NCBI GenBank assembly: GCA_026646885.1
Contig: JAPKHK010000002.1
Location: 176,381 to 240,380 of the forward strand
Source: Casimicrobiaceae bacterium
GTDB lineage: Bacteria; Pseudomonadota; Gammaproteobacteria; Burkholderiales; Casimicrobiaceae
DNA: 64,000 bases
Direction of reading: 5' to 3'
Shown here: positions 27,194 to 34,968 of the stretch, in pieces
How the letters are laid out: the number at the start of each line of letters is the position of its first letter
Numbering within the stretch: the first letter of the stretch is position 1
The notes under the pieces: model-generated
What the model was told of the DNA's origin: nothing
What the model saw: the letters and a program-made list of their open reading frames with translations, nothing else
The model's database searches: none
Made by a program: the position numbers and the translations under genes

Positions 27194-27721
27194 GTGCTGA
27201 TGCGAGCTTTGCGTCATCTCGATCGATGGGTGGCACGCGCCCTGCACGCGATCATGCTCTCCTGTCTGGTGGCTTTGTTTCTGCTGGTGACTTTTATCGT
27301 TCTGACACGGCTCTTCTCCTGGCCTTCCGCGGGTTGGACCGACGAACTGGTCGAGCTGTTCTTCGCCTGGCTGATCTTCTCCGGCGTCGCCAGCTTGTGG
27401 CGGGAACGCGGACACTTTGCCGTGACCCTCCTTGCCGATACCGTGCGCAGTGCGCGCTTGAGAAAACTGCTTGATGATGGCGCGGAACTGGCCTGCCTCG
27501 CCTTCCTGTTGGTGTTTACCTACCAGTCATGGGTCTTCATCGTCGGCGCCAGCGAGGCTTCGCCGGTGTTCTCGATCTCCAAAGCCTATTGGTATTCATC
27601 AACCCTGATTGCCGGTGCAATCATGATTGCCTACTCTCTCGCCCGCCTCGTTAATGGCCTTCTCGGGGTCTCGGGCAATACTCAATCTGGATCGAAAGAG
27701 CCCATCAAATATGAAGCGTGA
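27194..27721 (+). CDS. dctQ: TRAP transporter small permease (DctQ)
   Basis: A 175-residue protein with four hydrophobic segments (about 17-38, 50-70, 90-115, 135-155). The DctQ pattern is seen in FSWPSAGWTDELVELFFAWLIF and WRERGHFAV. GTG 27194 has GGGGAGG at 27181-27187, inside the end of dctM. The end overlaps the next gene by 11 bp. It is the small membrane partner that completes the TRAP carrier. Confidence 0.88.
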   Translation: MLMRALRHLDRWVARALHAIMLSCLVALFLLVTFIVLTRLFSWPSAGWTDELVELFFAWLIFSGVASLWRERGHFAVTLLADTVRSARLRKLLDDGAELACLAFLLVFTYQSWVFIVGASEASPVFSISKAYWYSSTLIAGAIMIAYSLARLVNGLLGVSGNTQSGSKEPIKYEA

Positions 27722-28517
27722 CCAACCCAGCTATCGCGATTTGTTCGATCTCACCAACCGTGTGGCCCTAATCGTCGGCGGCGCCTCGGGCATAGGCCGG
27801 GCAGGCGCGATCGGCTTGGCTGATTTCGGCGCGAAGTGTGTGATCGCCGACATCGACCTTGCCGGGGCCGAAGCGACGGTTGCCGAGATTCTCCGCCGCG
27901 GCGGAAGCGCGGACGCCCGAGAGGCAGACGTGCGCAGCACTCCGAGTGTCGAGGCTTTGGTGCAGGGTGTGCTGCGGGACCATGGCGCGATCGATGTGCT
28001 GCTCGCCATGCCGGCGATCAATATCCGTAAGCGTCTGGTCGACTACGCCGATGAAGAATTCGATCGCGTGATCGATCTCAATCTGAAGGGTACATTCCGC
28101 GTGGGGCGCGCGGTGGCAAAGGTCATGGCGCAGCAGAACCGCGGCAGCATGATCTTCATGTCGTCGATGCGCGCGAGCAATGTCGAGCCCGGACAGAGTA
28201 TTTACGGTTCGACCAAGGCGGCCATTGGACTCATGACTCGCGGCTTGGCCAGTGAAATGGCGCGACACCAAGTTCGTGTCAATGCCCTGGCGCCTAGCAT
28301 CGTCGCCACGCCGATCAACCAGATCATCCGCGACAATCCGCAATGGAGTGAGGCGTTGGCGAAACACACCGCCTTGGAGCGCTGGGCTGACGCGAGCGAA
28401 ATGGTGGGGCCGATCGTGTTTCTGGCCTCGGAGGCGAGCAGCTACGTCACAGGCACCACGCTCTTCGCCGATGCTGGCTGGACAGCCATCGACGGCCGAT
28501 ATGCGCCACCCGTCTGA
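27711..28517 (+). CDS. Short-chain dehydrogenase/reductase
   Basis: A 268-residue NAD(P)-dependent SDR. The Rossmann motif is GGASGIGRAGA, the acidic NAD-selecting residue is in VIADIDLAG, and the catalytic Ser is in IFMSSMRAS. The YGSTKAA motif supplies the Tyr and Lys. The usual NNAG is changed to AMPAIN, so the Asn of the tetrad is shifted or lost. It sits in the hexarate operon, overlapping dctQ by 11 bp, and could oxidise or reduce a uronate, keto-gluconate or related sugar acid. The exact substrate is unclear. Confidence 0.78.
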   Translation: MKRDQPSYRDLFDLTNRVALIVGGASGIGRAGAIGLADFGAKCVIADIDLAGAEATVAEILRRGGSADAREADVRSTPSVEALVQGVLRDHGAIDVLLAMPAINIRKRLVDYADEEFDRVIDLNLKGTFRVGRAVAKVMAQQNRGSMIFMSSMRASNVEPGQSIYGSTKAAIGLMTRGLASEMARHQVRVNALAPSIVATPINQIIRDNPQWSEALAKHTALERWADASEMVGPIVFLASEASSYVTGTTLFADAGWTAIDGRYAPPV

Positions 28518-28597
28518 GGCGGGGCGACTGTGCGAGGTCGCATGGGTTCGCTGGAATTGGGCTAGACTTCGTCGAATCAGCCTGACGCGATATTGCT

Positions 28598-29359
28598 TTG
28601 ACTAAACTCATTCGTTCGACGCTCGCTCGGCGCCGACCCGCCAGCCTGGCGGTGCAGTTGGCCGCGGCCCTGCGCAAAGCACTGGAGGCGCGCGAACTCA
28701 AGCCCGGCGACCGGCTGCCCAGCGAAGCCGAGTTGATGCAAACCTATGGCGTCAGCCGCGCCGTGGTGCGCGAGGCGATTTCCAGCCTCAAGGCCGAGAA
28801 CCTGGTGGAAACACAGCAGGGTGTCGGTGCGTTCGTGGTGCAGAATGTCGCGCCCATCTTGTTTCGCGTCGGCCAAGAAGATCTGGGCGCCGTGCGCGAG
28901 ATCATCGATCTGCTGGAGCTTCGGATCAGCCTGGAGGGCGAAACGGCGGCGCTTGCCGCGGAGCGGCGCACCGACGATCAATTGGCGCGAATTCGACTGG
29001 CGCTCGATGAACTGACGCGCTGCATCGATGCCGGTGAAGACCACGTCGAGGCCGACTTCGGCTTTCATCTGGAGATCGCCCGCGCGACCAACAATCACTA
29101 CTTCAGCGAACTGCTCGCCTATCTGGGCACGCGCGTCATTCCGCGCCCCAGCATCAAGATCAAGGCGCTGCGACAGGACCAGAACATGATGAATCTCTAC
29201 CTGCGGCGCATCAATCGCGAGCATGTGGCGATCTTCGATGCCATTGCCGGCGGCAAGGCCGATCGCGCCCGTACCGTCATGCGAGCGCATTTGATCAAGA
29301 GTAAAGAGCGATTCGAGGATGCCTACAACGATGCGGAAGTGGCGGACGGCGCGGGATAG
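28598..29359 (+). CDS. FadR-subfamily GntR regulator of the hexarate operon
   Basis: A 253-residue repressor-type protein. It has an N-terminal GntR winged helix (about 20-85: LKPGDRLPSEAELMQTYG, VSRAVVREAISSLKAENLV, TQQGVGAFV) and a C-terminal all-helical FCD domain (about 100-235). Metal-ligand type residues lie in DFGFHLEIARATNNHY and INREHVAIFDAI. The start is TTG 28598; no better start is in frame. It is the last gene of the operon. The palindrome TTGTCCGACAA at 21686 is a good candidate target, and a catabolic intermediate is the likely effector. Confidence 0.85.
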   Translation: MTKLIRSTLARRRPASLAVQLAAALRKALEARELKPGDRLPSEAELMQTYGVSRAVVREAISSLKAENLVETQQGVGAFVVQNVAPILFRVGQEDLGAVREIIDLLELRISLEGETAALAAERRTDDQLARIRLALDELTRCIDAGEDHVEADFGFHLEIARATNNHYFSELLAYLGTRVIPRPSIKIKALRQDQNMMNLYLRRINREHVAIFDAIAGGKADRARTVMRAHLIKSKERFEDAYNDAEVADGAG

Positions 29360-29938
29360 CGAAAATCCACGTCCGCGGTCTGTCGAACGTCGAGTGGGCG
29401 GGACTGCTCCCGGCGAAATGGCTGCCGCACATGATGCTCCAATCGACCTCGCCGCTCAAGCGGTCTTGTTGCGTGGTCTTGCCACACGAGCCCTGCCAGC
29501 CCAAGACACCGCTCGGGGTTTTCCCGCATCACCGGCCACGATTCAACCCAGCGTCCGCGGCTTGGATAGGCGGCGGCGCTTTACGCCGCTGTCCGACTGG
29601 CGGGTCGCGCCACGCGTGGGCTTGGCGGGCGGGTGTGCATTGCAGGTTCTTACGTGCGAGGCGCGGGGCACCGCCCGAGGACGTGATTTGCGGCGTCAGC
29701 GCCGCCGGTTTTCCAGGCCGCGGACGCCGCCCCGCCGCCGAAGCAATAGAGAATGGGGTTTGCCAAACAAATCCCGACGCACACCGTCTCCGAGCAACGT
29801 CCCTGCCCTGGCGACCGCACAAAAGCCGCAACCAGAAAACCGCAACCACACACGCCAGAATCCAAAGGGCGTGCGCCAGCGCAACCCGAAAATGAAACTG
29901 CGCAGGCTCGCATCATCAATCTCCAGGCGATCGCCAAT
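29360..29938. other. Long intergenic stretch without a credible gene
   Basis: About 580 bp of GC-rich sequence. Several frames are open only because of base composition; their products are Arg/Pro/Ala-rich and no start has a Shine-Dalgarno. No tRNA, terminator or mobile element end was recognised. It directly precedes an M48 protease remnant, so it may be the decayed body of that gene plus flanking sequence. Confidence 0.45.
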
Positions 29939-30055
29939 CCCCCGCCCTCACCCGAGCGTAGGCTGGCGCTGGAAAGCGCCAGCGCAAAACTTCTGGCGCA
30001 AGACGATCGACCCTTGGATCTAAACTGGGCAGCAAGCCAGGCGGCGGCGAATCGA
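29939..30055 (+). pseudogene. Remnant of an M48 protease C-terminus
   Basis: The plus-strand frame reads PPPSPERRLALESASAKL and then DDRPLDLNWAASQAAA. This aligns with the extreme C-terminus of the intact M48 protease at 20260-21366 (HPPSKERMETLESAIEKL, then DYRPLELDWAAARAVA), with about half the residues identical. No HExxH, membrane segment or start is found upstream in any frame. It is most simply the tail of a diverged paralogue whose body has been deleted or scrambled. Confidence 0.6.
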
Positions 30056-30078
30056 TCCGCCGGTGTCCCTGGCGGGCA

Positions 30079-31455
30079 TCAGAACGGCAAAGCCAAACCC
30101 GCCTCCGCCTTCAGCAGCACAGCCCGGAACGCCTCTTGAATGCGCTTCAAGGCCGCGGCGTCGCGCGCTTCGAAACGCAGCACGACCACCGGCGTGGTGT
30201 TCGAGGCGCGGGCGAGGCCGAAACCGTCGGCGTATTCCACGCGCAAACCGTCGATGCGGATGATGTCGGCCGCGCCCGGAAACTGGGCTTCTTCTTGCAG
30301 CTTGGCGATCAGCGCGTGGTGCGCGCCTTCGCTCATTTTGATGTTGAGCTCGGGGGTGCTCACGGTATCGGGCAGGGCATCGAGCACGGCCGAGGGGTTG
30401 GCGTGGCGCGAGAGAATTTCCAAGAGCCGCGCGCCGCAGTAGAGGCCGTCGTCGAAGCCGTACCAGCGTTCTTTGAAAAAGGTGTGGCCGCTCATCTCGC
30501 CGGCCAAAAGCGCGCCAGTTTCTTTCATTTTGGCTTTGATCAGCGAATGCCCTGTTTTCCAAAGCAAGGGCTTGCCGCCATGCTGCTCGATCCAGGGCTT
30601 CAAATTCATGGTGGACTTTACGTCGTAGATCACCATGGCGCCGGGGTTGCGCGAGAGTAAATCGGCGGCGTAGAGCAGCAATTGTCGATCGGGGTAGATG
30701 ATGTGCCCGTCTTTGGTGACCACGCCGAGGCGGTCGCCATCACCATCGAAAGCGATGCCCAGTTCGGCATCGGTGTTGGCTACGCGGCGGATGAGATCTT
30801 GCAAGTTCTTGGGCTGCGAGGGGTCGGGGTGGTGGTTGGGGAAATGGCCGTCCACTTCGCAAAACAAAGGATCGACGGTGCAGCCCAAGGCGGTGAAGAG
30901 CTGGGGTGCGAAGGCGCCGGGCACACCGTTGCCGCAATCGACGGCAATCTTCATGGGGCGGGCGAGCTTCACATCGCCGACGATTCGTGCCTGGTAAGCC
31001 GCGGCGACGTCGTGCTGGCGATAGCCGCCCGCGCCGTCTATGAGTGCCCCCGCTTCGATGCGCTGACGCAGTGCTTGAATGGTATCCCCGGAGAGGGTTT
31101 CGCCGTCGATTACCATCTTGAGGCCGTTGTAGTCGGGCGGGTTGTGGCTGCCGGTCACCATGACCGCGCTTTGGGTGTCTAACTCGAAGGCGGCGAAATA
31201 AGTCATCGGCGTGGCCACCATCCCGAGATCGATTACGTCCACACCCGCGGCGCGCAGGCCCTCGGCCAGTGCGGCGGCGAGTTTGGGGCCGGAGAGGCGG
31301 CCGTCGCGCCCGATCACCACGCTCTGCCGCCCGCGTTCCAGAGCGAGGCTGCCCAGGGCCTGGCCGATACGGCGCACGCCCTCAACGGTGAGCGTTTTAT
31401 CGACCACGCCGCGAATGTCGTAGGCCTTGAAAATTTCGGGGGCAAGGGTGCTCAT
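30079..31455 (-). CDS. algC: Phosphomannomutase/phosphoglucomutase
   Basis: A 458-residue bacterial PMM/PGM of the AlgC/ManB type, interconverting hexose 1- and 6-phosphates for surface polysaccharide and nucleotide-sugar synthesis. The N-terminus is FKAYDIRGVVD. The phosphoserine loop is TGSHNPPDYNG, the Mg-binding loop is DGDGDRLG, the sugar-binding loop is GEMSGHTFF, and the phosphate-binding C-terminal loop is LRVEYADGFGLARASNTTP. ATG 31455 gives the normal N-terminus. It overlaps the stop of the YheT-like hydrolase upstream by 4 nt, so the two are co-transcribed. Confidence 0.93.
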   Translation of the reverse strand: MSTLAPEIFKAYDIRGVVDKTLTVEGVRRIGQALGSLALERGRQSVVIGRDGRLSGPKLAAALAEGLRAAGVDVIDLGMVATPMTYFAAFELDTQSAVMVTGSHNPPDYNGLKMVIDGETLSGDTIQALRQRIEAGALIDGAGGYRQHDVAAAYQARIVGDVKLARPMKIAVDCGNGVPGAFAPQLFTALGCTVDPLFCEVDGHFPNHHPDPSQPKNLQDLIRRVANTDAELGIAFDGDGDRLGVVTKDGHIIYPDRQLLLYAADLLSRNPGAMVIYDVKSTMNLKPWIEQHGGKPLLWKTGHSLIKAKMKETGALLAGEMSGHTFFKERWYGFDDGLYCGARLLEILSRHANPSAVLDALPDTVSTPELNIKMSEGAHHALIAKLQEEAQFPGAADIIRIDGLRVEYADGFGLARASNTTPVVVLRFEARDAAALKRIQEAFRAVLLKAEAGLALPF

Positions 31456-32462
31456 GGATGAACTTTCGGTTGATCGCCCTCCGGGGGCGCGAGAGAAAAG
31501 AATTCTAGCAGCCGCCGCGGCAGCCAATCGAGCCGGCCGGGGAAAGGGCCGGTCAAAAAGCCCACGTGGCCGCCTTCTTCGGGCTGCTCCAGAGTGAGGG
31601 CGGGCGACACCTCGTGCGGGTGCGGCAGCGCGGCTGCCGGCAGGAAAGGATCATTCTTGGCATTGAGCACCAGCGTGGGCACAGCGATGTTGGCCAGTTC
31701 CGGCTTGCTGCTGGCGCGCTGCCAATAATCGATGGCATCGCGATAGCCGAACATGGGCGCGGTGACGGCGTTGTCGAAGGCTTTGAGGGTGTAGGCGCGG
31801 CGCAGGGCCGGCAGATCGAAGTGCTCCGGAAATAACTGAGCTTTGGCGAAGCTCTTGGGTTTGAGCGTCATCAGAAAATGCCACACATAAACGCGCGACC
31901 AACCTTGGTCCACGGCGTGTCCGCCCGCCACCAAATCCACCGGCGCGGAGACCGCCGCGGCGCGTTCGAGGATTTGCCCCGCCGCCACGCCTTCCCGCGC
32001 GAGCCACTTCAAAAGCGCGTTGCCGCCCAATGAAATGCCGGCTGCGAAGAGCGGGGCGCCGTCGATGCGCGCGCGCACTTCACGCAGCATCCAGCCGATT
32101 TCATCAGCGTCTCCCGAGTGATAGGCGCGGGGCAGGCGGTTGGGTTCGCCGCTGCAGCCGCGAAAATGCGGGAAGGCGCCGCGCAAGCCCTGTGCTTGCA
32201 GTTGGTGAGCGAGCGCCAGGGCATAATGCGAGTGCGAGTTGCCTTCCAGTCCGTGGAAAATCGTCACCGTGGGCGCATCGGGCGGACCGTCGAGCCAATC
32301 GAAATCGACGAAATCGCCATCGGGTGTGAGCAGCCGTTCGCGCCGGTAGGCGACCGGGCGTCGCGGCAACAAAAAAGGGTAGATGGTCTGGGCATGACCC
32401 CCGCGCAGCCAGCGCGGAGGGCGATAGCCGCGTGCCGCGGCCAGGAGATCGCGTTCCGCCAT
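31452..32462 (-). CDS. YheT-family alpha/beta hydrolase
   Basis: A 336-residue hydrolase of the YheT/UPF0017 group. Family wording is GGHAQTIYPFL near the N-terminus, then FHGLEGNSHSHYA, FPHFRGCSGEPN and YHSGDADEIGW. The nucleophile elbow GISLGGNALLKW carries the catalytic Ser. Acid and His are likely in AKNDPFLP and EGGHVGFL. No signal peptide. Natural substrates of the family are poorly known (short-chain esters in vitro). Its stop overlaps the algC start; it starts 7 bp after the DAHP synthase stop. Confidence 0.9.
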   Translation of the reverse strand: MAERDLLAAARGYRPPRWLRGGHAQTIYPFLLPRRPVAYRRERLLTPDGDFVDFDWLDGPPDAPTVTIFHGLEGNSHSHYALALAHQLQAQGLRGAFPHFRGCSGEPNRLPRAYHSGDADEIGWMLREVRARIDGAPLFAAGISLGGNALLKWLAREGVAAGQILERAAAVSAPVDLVAGGHAVDQGWSRVYVWHFLMTLKPKSFAKAQLFPEHFDLPALRRAYTLKAFDNAVTAPMFGYRDAIDYWQRASSKPELANIAVPTLVLNAKNDPFLPAAALPHPHEVSPALTLEQPEEGGHVGFLTGPFPGRLDWLPRRLLEFFSLAPPEGDQPKVHP

Positions 32463-32469
32463 CGGCCTT

Positions 32470-33588
32470 TCAGTGGCTGTATTTCTGTGCCAGGGCCTGG
32501 CGCTTGAGATAGGCCTCGCGCGCCAGCGCCACGTCTTCCAGGAAGTGGGGCAGCTCTTTCATGAGCAGTGCCTGGGGTCCGTCGACCAGCGCCTTGGCGG
32601 GGTTGGGGTGAAAGTCCACCAGCACCATGTTGGCGCCGGCGATCACGCCCTGGGTGGTGACATGGAAGACATCGAGCACGCCCTGAGGATCGGCCGCGCG
32701 CGTGCCCACCGAATGCGAAGGGTCGATGCACACCGGCATGCGCGTCAAGCGCTTGACTGCCGGCACATGCGCGAAATCGACGAAATTGCGATGCGGGTCG
32801 CCCATGTTGGTTTTCATGCCGCGCAGGCAAAAGATCACTTTGCGATTGCCCTCGGAGGCGAGGTATTCCGCGGCATTGAGCGATTCGTCGAGAGTGATGC
32901 CGAAGCCGCGCTTCAGAAGCACCGGGAACTCTTGCTGTTTGCCCACTTGCTTCAAAAGCTCGAAGTTCTGCGTGTTGCGCGTGCCGATTTGCAGCATCAC
33001 CCCGGTGGGGTTGCCGGTCTGGCGCAGCGCCTCGCGGATTTCTTCCACCTGCGATTCGTGGGTGATTTCCATGGCGATGACTTTGATGCCGTATTTGCCC
33101 GCCAGCTCGAACACCCAGGGCAGGCATTTGGCGCCGTGGCCCTGAAAGGCATAAGGGTTGGTGCGCGGTTTGTAGGCGCCCATGCGGGTGCAGACCTGGC
33201 CGTGCTCTTGCAAGGCCTTCATCATCATCTCGACGTGCTCGGGCACGTCCACGGCGCACAGGCCGGCGAAGACGTGCAAGGTGTCTTGGCCGAAGCGCAC
33301 GCCGTTGTATTCGAAATGGGCCGCCCGATCGTCGCCGTGCTTATGCCGACCGAGCACGCGGTAGGCCTCGGAGACGCGCACCACGCGCTCCACGCAGGGC
33401 ATGGCGGACATTTCTTCGAGACTGAGCGCCCCGGTGTTGCCGATGAGGTAGATCTCGGTAATGGTGATCTCCGTGCCGATTTCCCGGTGCACCCGGTGAG
33501 TGACTCCGGGTAGACGCGTGAGCTGCTCGATCAGAATGTTGTATTCGATGCTGCTAGGGTCGGTGTTGGGTTCGAGCAGGAGAATCAT
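32470..33588 (-). CDS. 3-deoxy-7-phosphoheptulonate (DAHP) synthase, type I-beta like
   Basis: A 372-residue enzyme joining phosphoenolpyruvate and erythrose 4-phosphate at the entry to the shikimate pathway. Residues ~1-75 form a ferredoxin-like/ACT-type regulatory domain. The barrel includes GAYKPRTNPYAFQGHG, LQIGTRNTQNFELL, VLLKRGFG and VCIDPSHSVGTR, and the metal-binding Cys is replaced or shifted relative to AroG. ATG 33588 has AAGG upstream. The layout matches the Thermotoga/Bacillus I-beta branch rather than E. coli AroG. First gene of a three-gene minus-strand unit with yheT and algC. Confidence 0.85.
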   Translation of the reverse strand: MILLLEPNTDPSSIEYNILIEQLTRLPGVTHRVHREIGTEITITEIYLIGNTGALSLEEMSAMPCVERVVRVSEAYRVLGRHKHGDDRAAHFEYNGVRFGQDTLHVFAGLCAVDVPEHVEMMMKALQEHGQVCTRMGAYKPRTNPYAFQGHGAKCLPWVFELAGKYGIKVIAMEITHESQVEEIREALRQTGNPTGVMLQIGTRNTQNFELLKQVGKQQEFPVLLKRGFGITLDESLNAAEYLASEGNRKVIFCLRGMKTNMGDPHRNFVDFAHVPAVKRLTRMPVCIDPSHSVGTRAADPQGVLDVFHVTTQGVIAGANMVLVDFHPNPAKALVDGPQALLMKELPHFLEDVALAREAYLKRQALAQKYSH

Positions 33589-33812
33589 GGCGACCTTCTG
33601 AGGCAAGTGGAAATATGTTTCAAGCCGGATTCTAGCCCAAAACCGTGTCGCCATGTTGCGGTGCCGCAAAGCCGCTACATTAGGCCGGCTGGGGTTCGCC
33701 GGCCGCGCTGACGAATTGGGCGCAGCGGCCATTGCTCCTGGGCGTGGGATGGCATAGACTGCCGCTGCCGCAGCTTGGGGCAAATCAAAATCCAATTCCG
33801 AGGAGAACATAC

Positions 33813-34106
33813 ATGAAACTGTTGGCAGCGATGGTGGCGGGTCTTTTCCTGTGTTGTGGCGGTGCGTTTGCCGCGGACAACCCGCAGCAAAACAGAATGG
33901 CCGCGTGCAACAAGGAAGCCGGCGACAAGAAAGGCGACGAGCGCAAGAAATTCATGAGCGAGTGCTTGAAAAAAGACGCTGCCCCTGCCAAGGCTGCGGA
34001 CAAAAAGATGACCCAGCAGGAGAAGATGGCCGCCTGCAACAAAGATGCCGGCGACAAGAAAGGCGACGAGCGCAAGAAGTTCATGAGCGAGTGCCTGAAG
34101 AAATAG
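33813..34106 (+). CDS. Exported PsiF-repeat protein
   Basis: A 97-residue protein with a signal peptide (about 1-21, GGAFA). Two near-identical PsiF repeats follow, each reading MAACNKEAGDKKGDERKKFM or its D variant and ending SECLKK, joined by a Lys/Ala linker (AAPAKAADKKMTQQEK). Each repeat has two Cys and likely folds as a small disulphide-bonded helical hairpin in the periplasm. PsiF was named for phosphate starvation induction in E. coli, but its role is unknown. GAGGAGAA precedes the ATG. A strong terminator follows 30 bp after the stop. Confidence 0.88.
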   Translation: MKLLAAMVAGLFLCCGGAFAADNPQQNRMAACNKEAGDKKGDERKKFMSECLKKDAAPAKAADKKMTQQEKMAACNKDAGDKKGDERKKFMSECLKK

Positions 34107-34132
34107 CGCGAGACTGCGTCACAGAAACACAG

Positions 34133-34163
34133 AAAAAAGGCAGCGGGGCGGCTGCCTTTTTTT
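34133..34163 (+). terminator. Intrinsic terminator after psiF-like gene
   Basis: GGCAGC (34139-34144) pairs with GCTGCC (34151-34156) around GGGGCG, flanked by an A-run (34133-34138) and seven T residues (34157-34163). The symmetric A and T runs mean it could also end the convergent narL transcript. Confidence 0.9.
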
Positions 34164-34301
34164 GCCGTGCACACTCTGGTCTCCGTTCTTTCCGTGCGTC
34201 GCCACAAGCGGAGGGCTTCGGCAACTGGAGGAGCCTGAGGGGCGGTCCAGAGTAACCTGGTCCGCACTTCGCCGCTGACGTTGCCGGCGGACTGACCGGG
34301 C

Positions 34302-34961
34302 TCACCCGCTGGAGCGCTTTACACCCTGGTCATGCGCCCACACGGCAGCTTCGACGCGAGAGCGAAACCCCAGTTTCTTGAGAAGGTTTTTTACATGCAC
34401 CTTCACCGTTCCTTCGGTGATGCTCAGCTCGCGACCGATCAGCTTGTTCGACAGTCCGTGAGCGAGGCAGCGCAGGATGGCGGTTTCACGCGCGGTGAGT
34501 GCGGCGAGACTGCGCTGGGCGGCCTGAGCCTCCTGCCGCAAAGCCTGTGCCAGCAGGCTGTTGAGGCTCTCGCTGATGACCATGCGCCCGAATAGCGACT
34601 CGCGAATGCGCCCGAGCAGTTCCTCGGGTTCCATGTCCTTCAAGAGGTAGCCGTCGGCGCCGGCGCGAATGGCGTTGATCAAATCCTCGGGCGCATCGGA
34701 CACGGTGAGTAGCACGATCCGCGCATCGATACCGGCCGCGCGCAACGCCCCGAGCGTAGCGATGCCGTCCATGCCTTTCATGTGCAAGTCGAGCAGGATC
34801 AGATCAGGTTCGACCTGACGCGCGAGTTCCACGCCTTCTTCGCCGCTCGAGGCCTCGCCGGCGAACTGCAGCTCCGGATCCATGGCAATGAGCTGAGCGA
34901 CGCCCTTGCGAAACAAAGGGTGGTCGTCGATGACGAGGATGCGATTGGCTGAATCTTCCAT
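34302..34961 (-). CDS. narL: Nitrate/nitrite response regulator NarL
   Basis: A 219-residue two-component regulator. The receiver domain (about 5-125) has the acidic pocket IDDH, phospho-acceptor Asp58 in LILLDLHMKGMDG, Thr in VLLTVSD and Lys in GYLLKD. The C-terminal LuxR-type helix-turn-helix (about 150-215) reads LTARETAILRCLAHGLSNK and GTVKVHVKNLLKKLGF. GAGGAAAT precedes ATG 34961. It lies 7 bp after the sensor gene and diverges from narK1, so it most likely activates the nar operon in response to nitrate through NarX. Confidence 0.92.
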   Translation of the reverse strand: MEDSANRILVIDDHPLFRKGVAQLIAMDPELQFAGEASSGEEGVELARQVEPDLILLDLHMKGMDGIATLGALRAAGIDARIVLLTVSDAPEDLINAIRAGADGYLLKDMEPEELLGRIRESLFGRMVISESLNSLLAQALRQEAQAAQRSLAALTARETAILRCLAHGLSNKLIGRELSITEGTVKVHVKNLLKKLGFRSRVEAAVWAHDQGVKRSSG

Positions 34962-34968
34962 GATTTCC

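Noticed and set aside
29319..30023. Plus-strand frame of about 234 codons between the FadR-type regulator and algC
   Set aside because: Overlaps the end of the regulator gene, Arg/Pro-rich, without start signal; considered non-coding.
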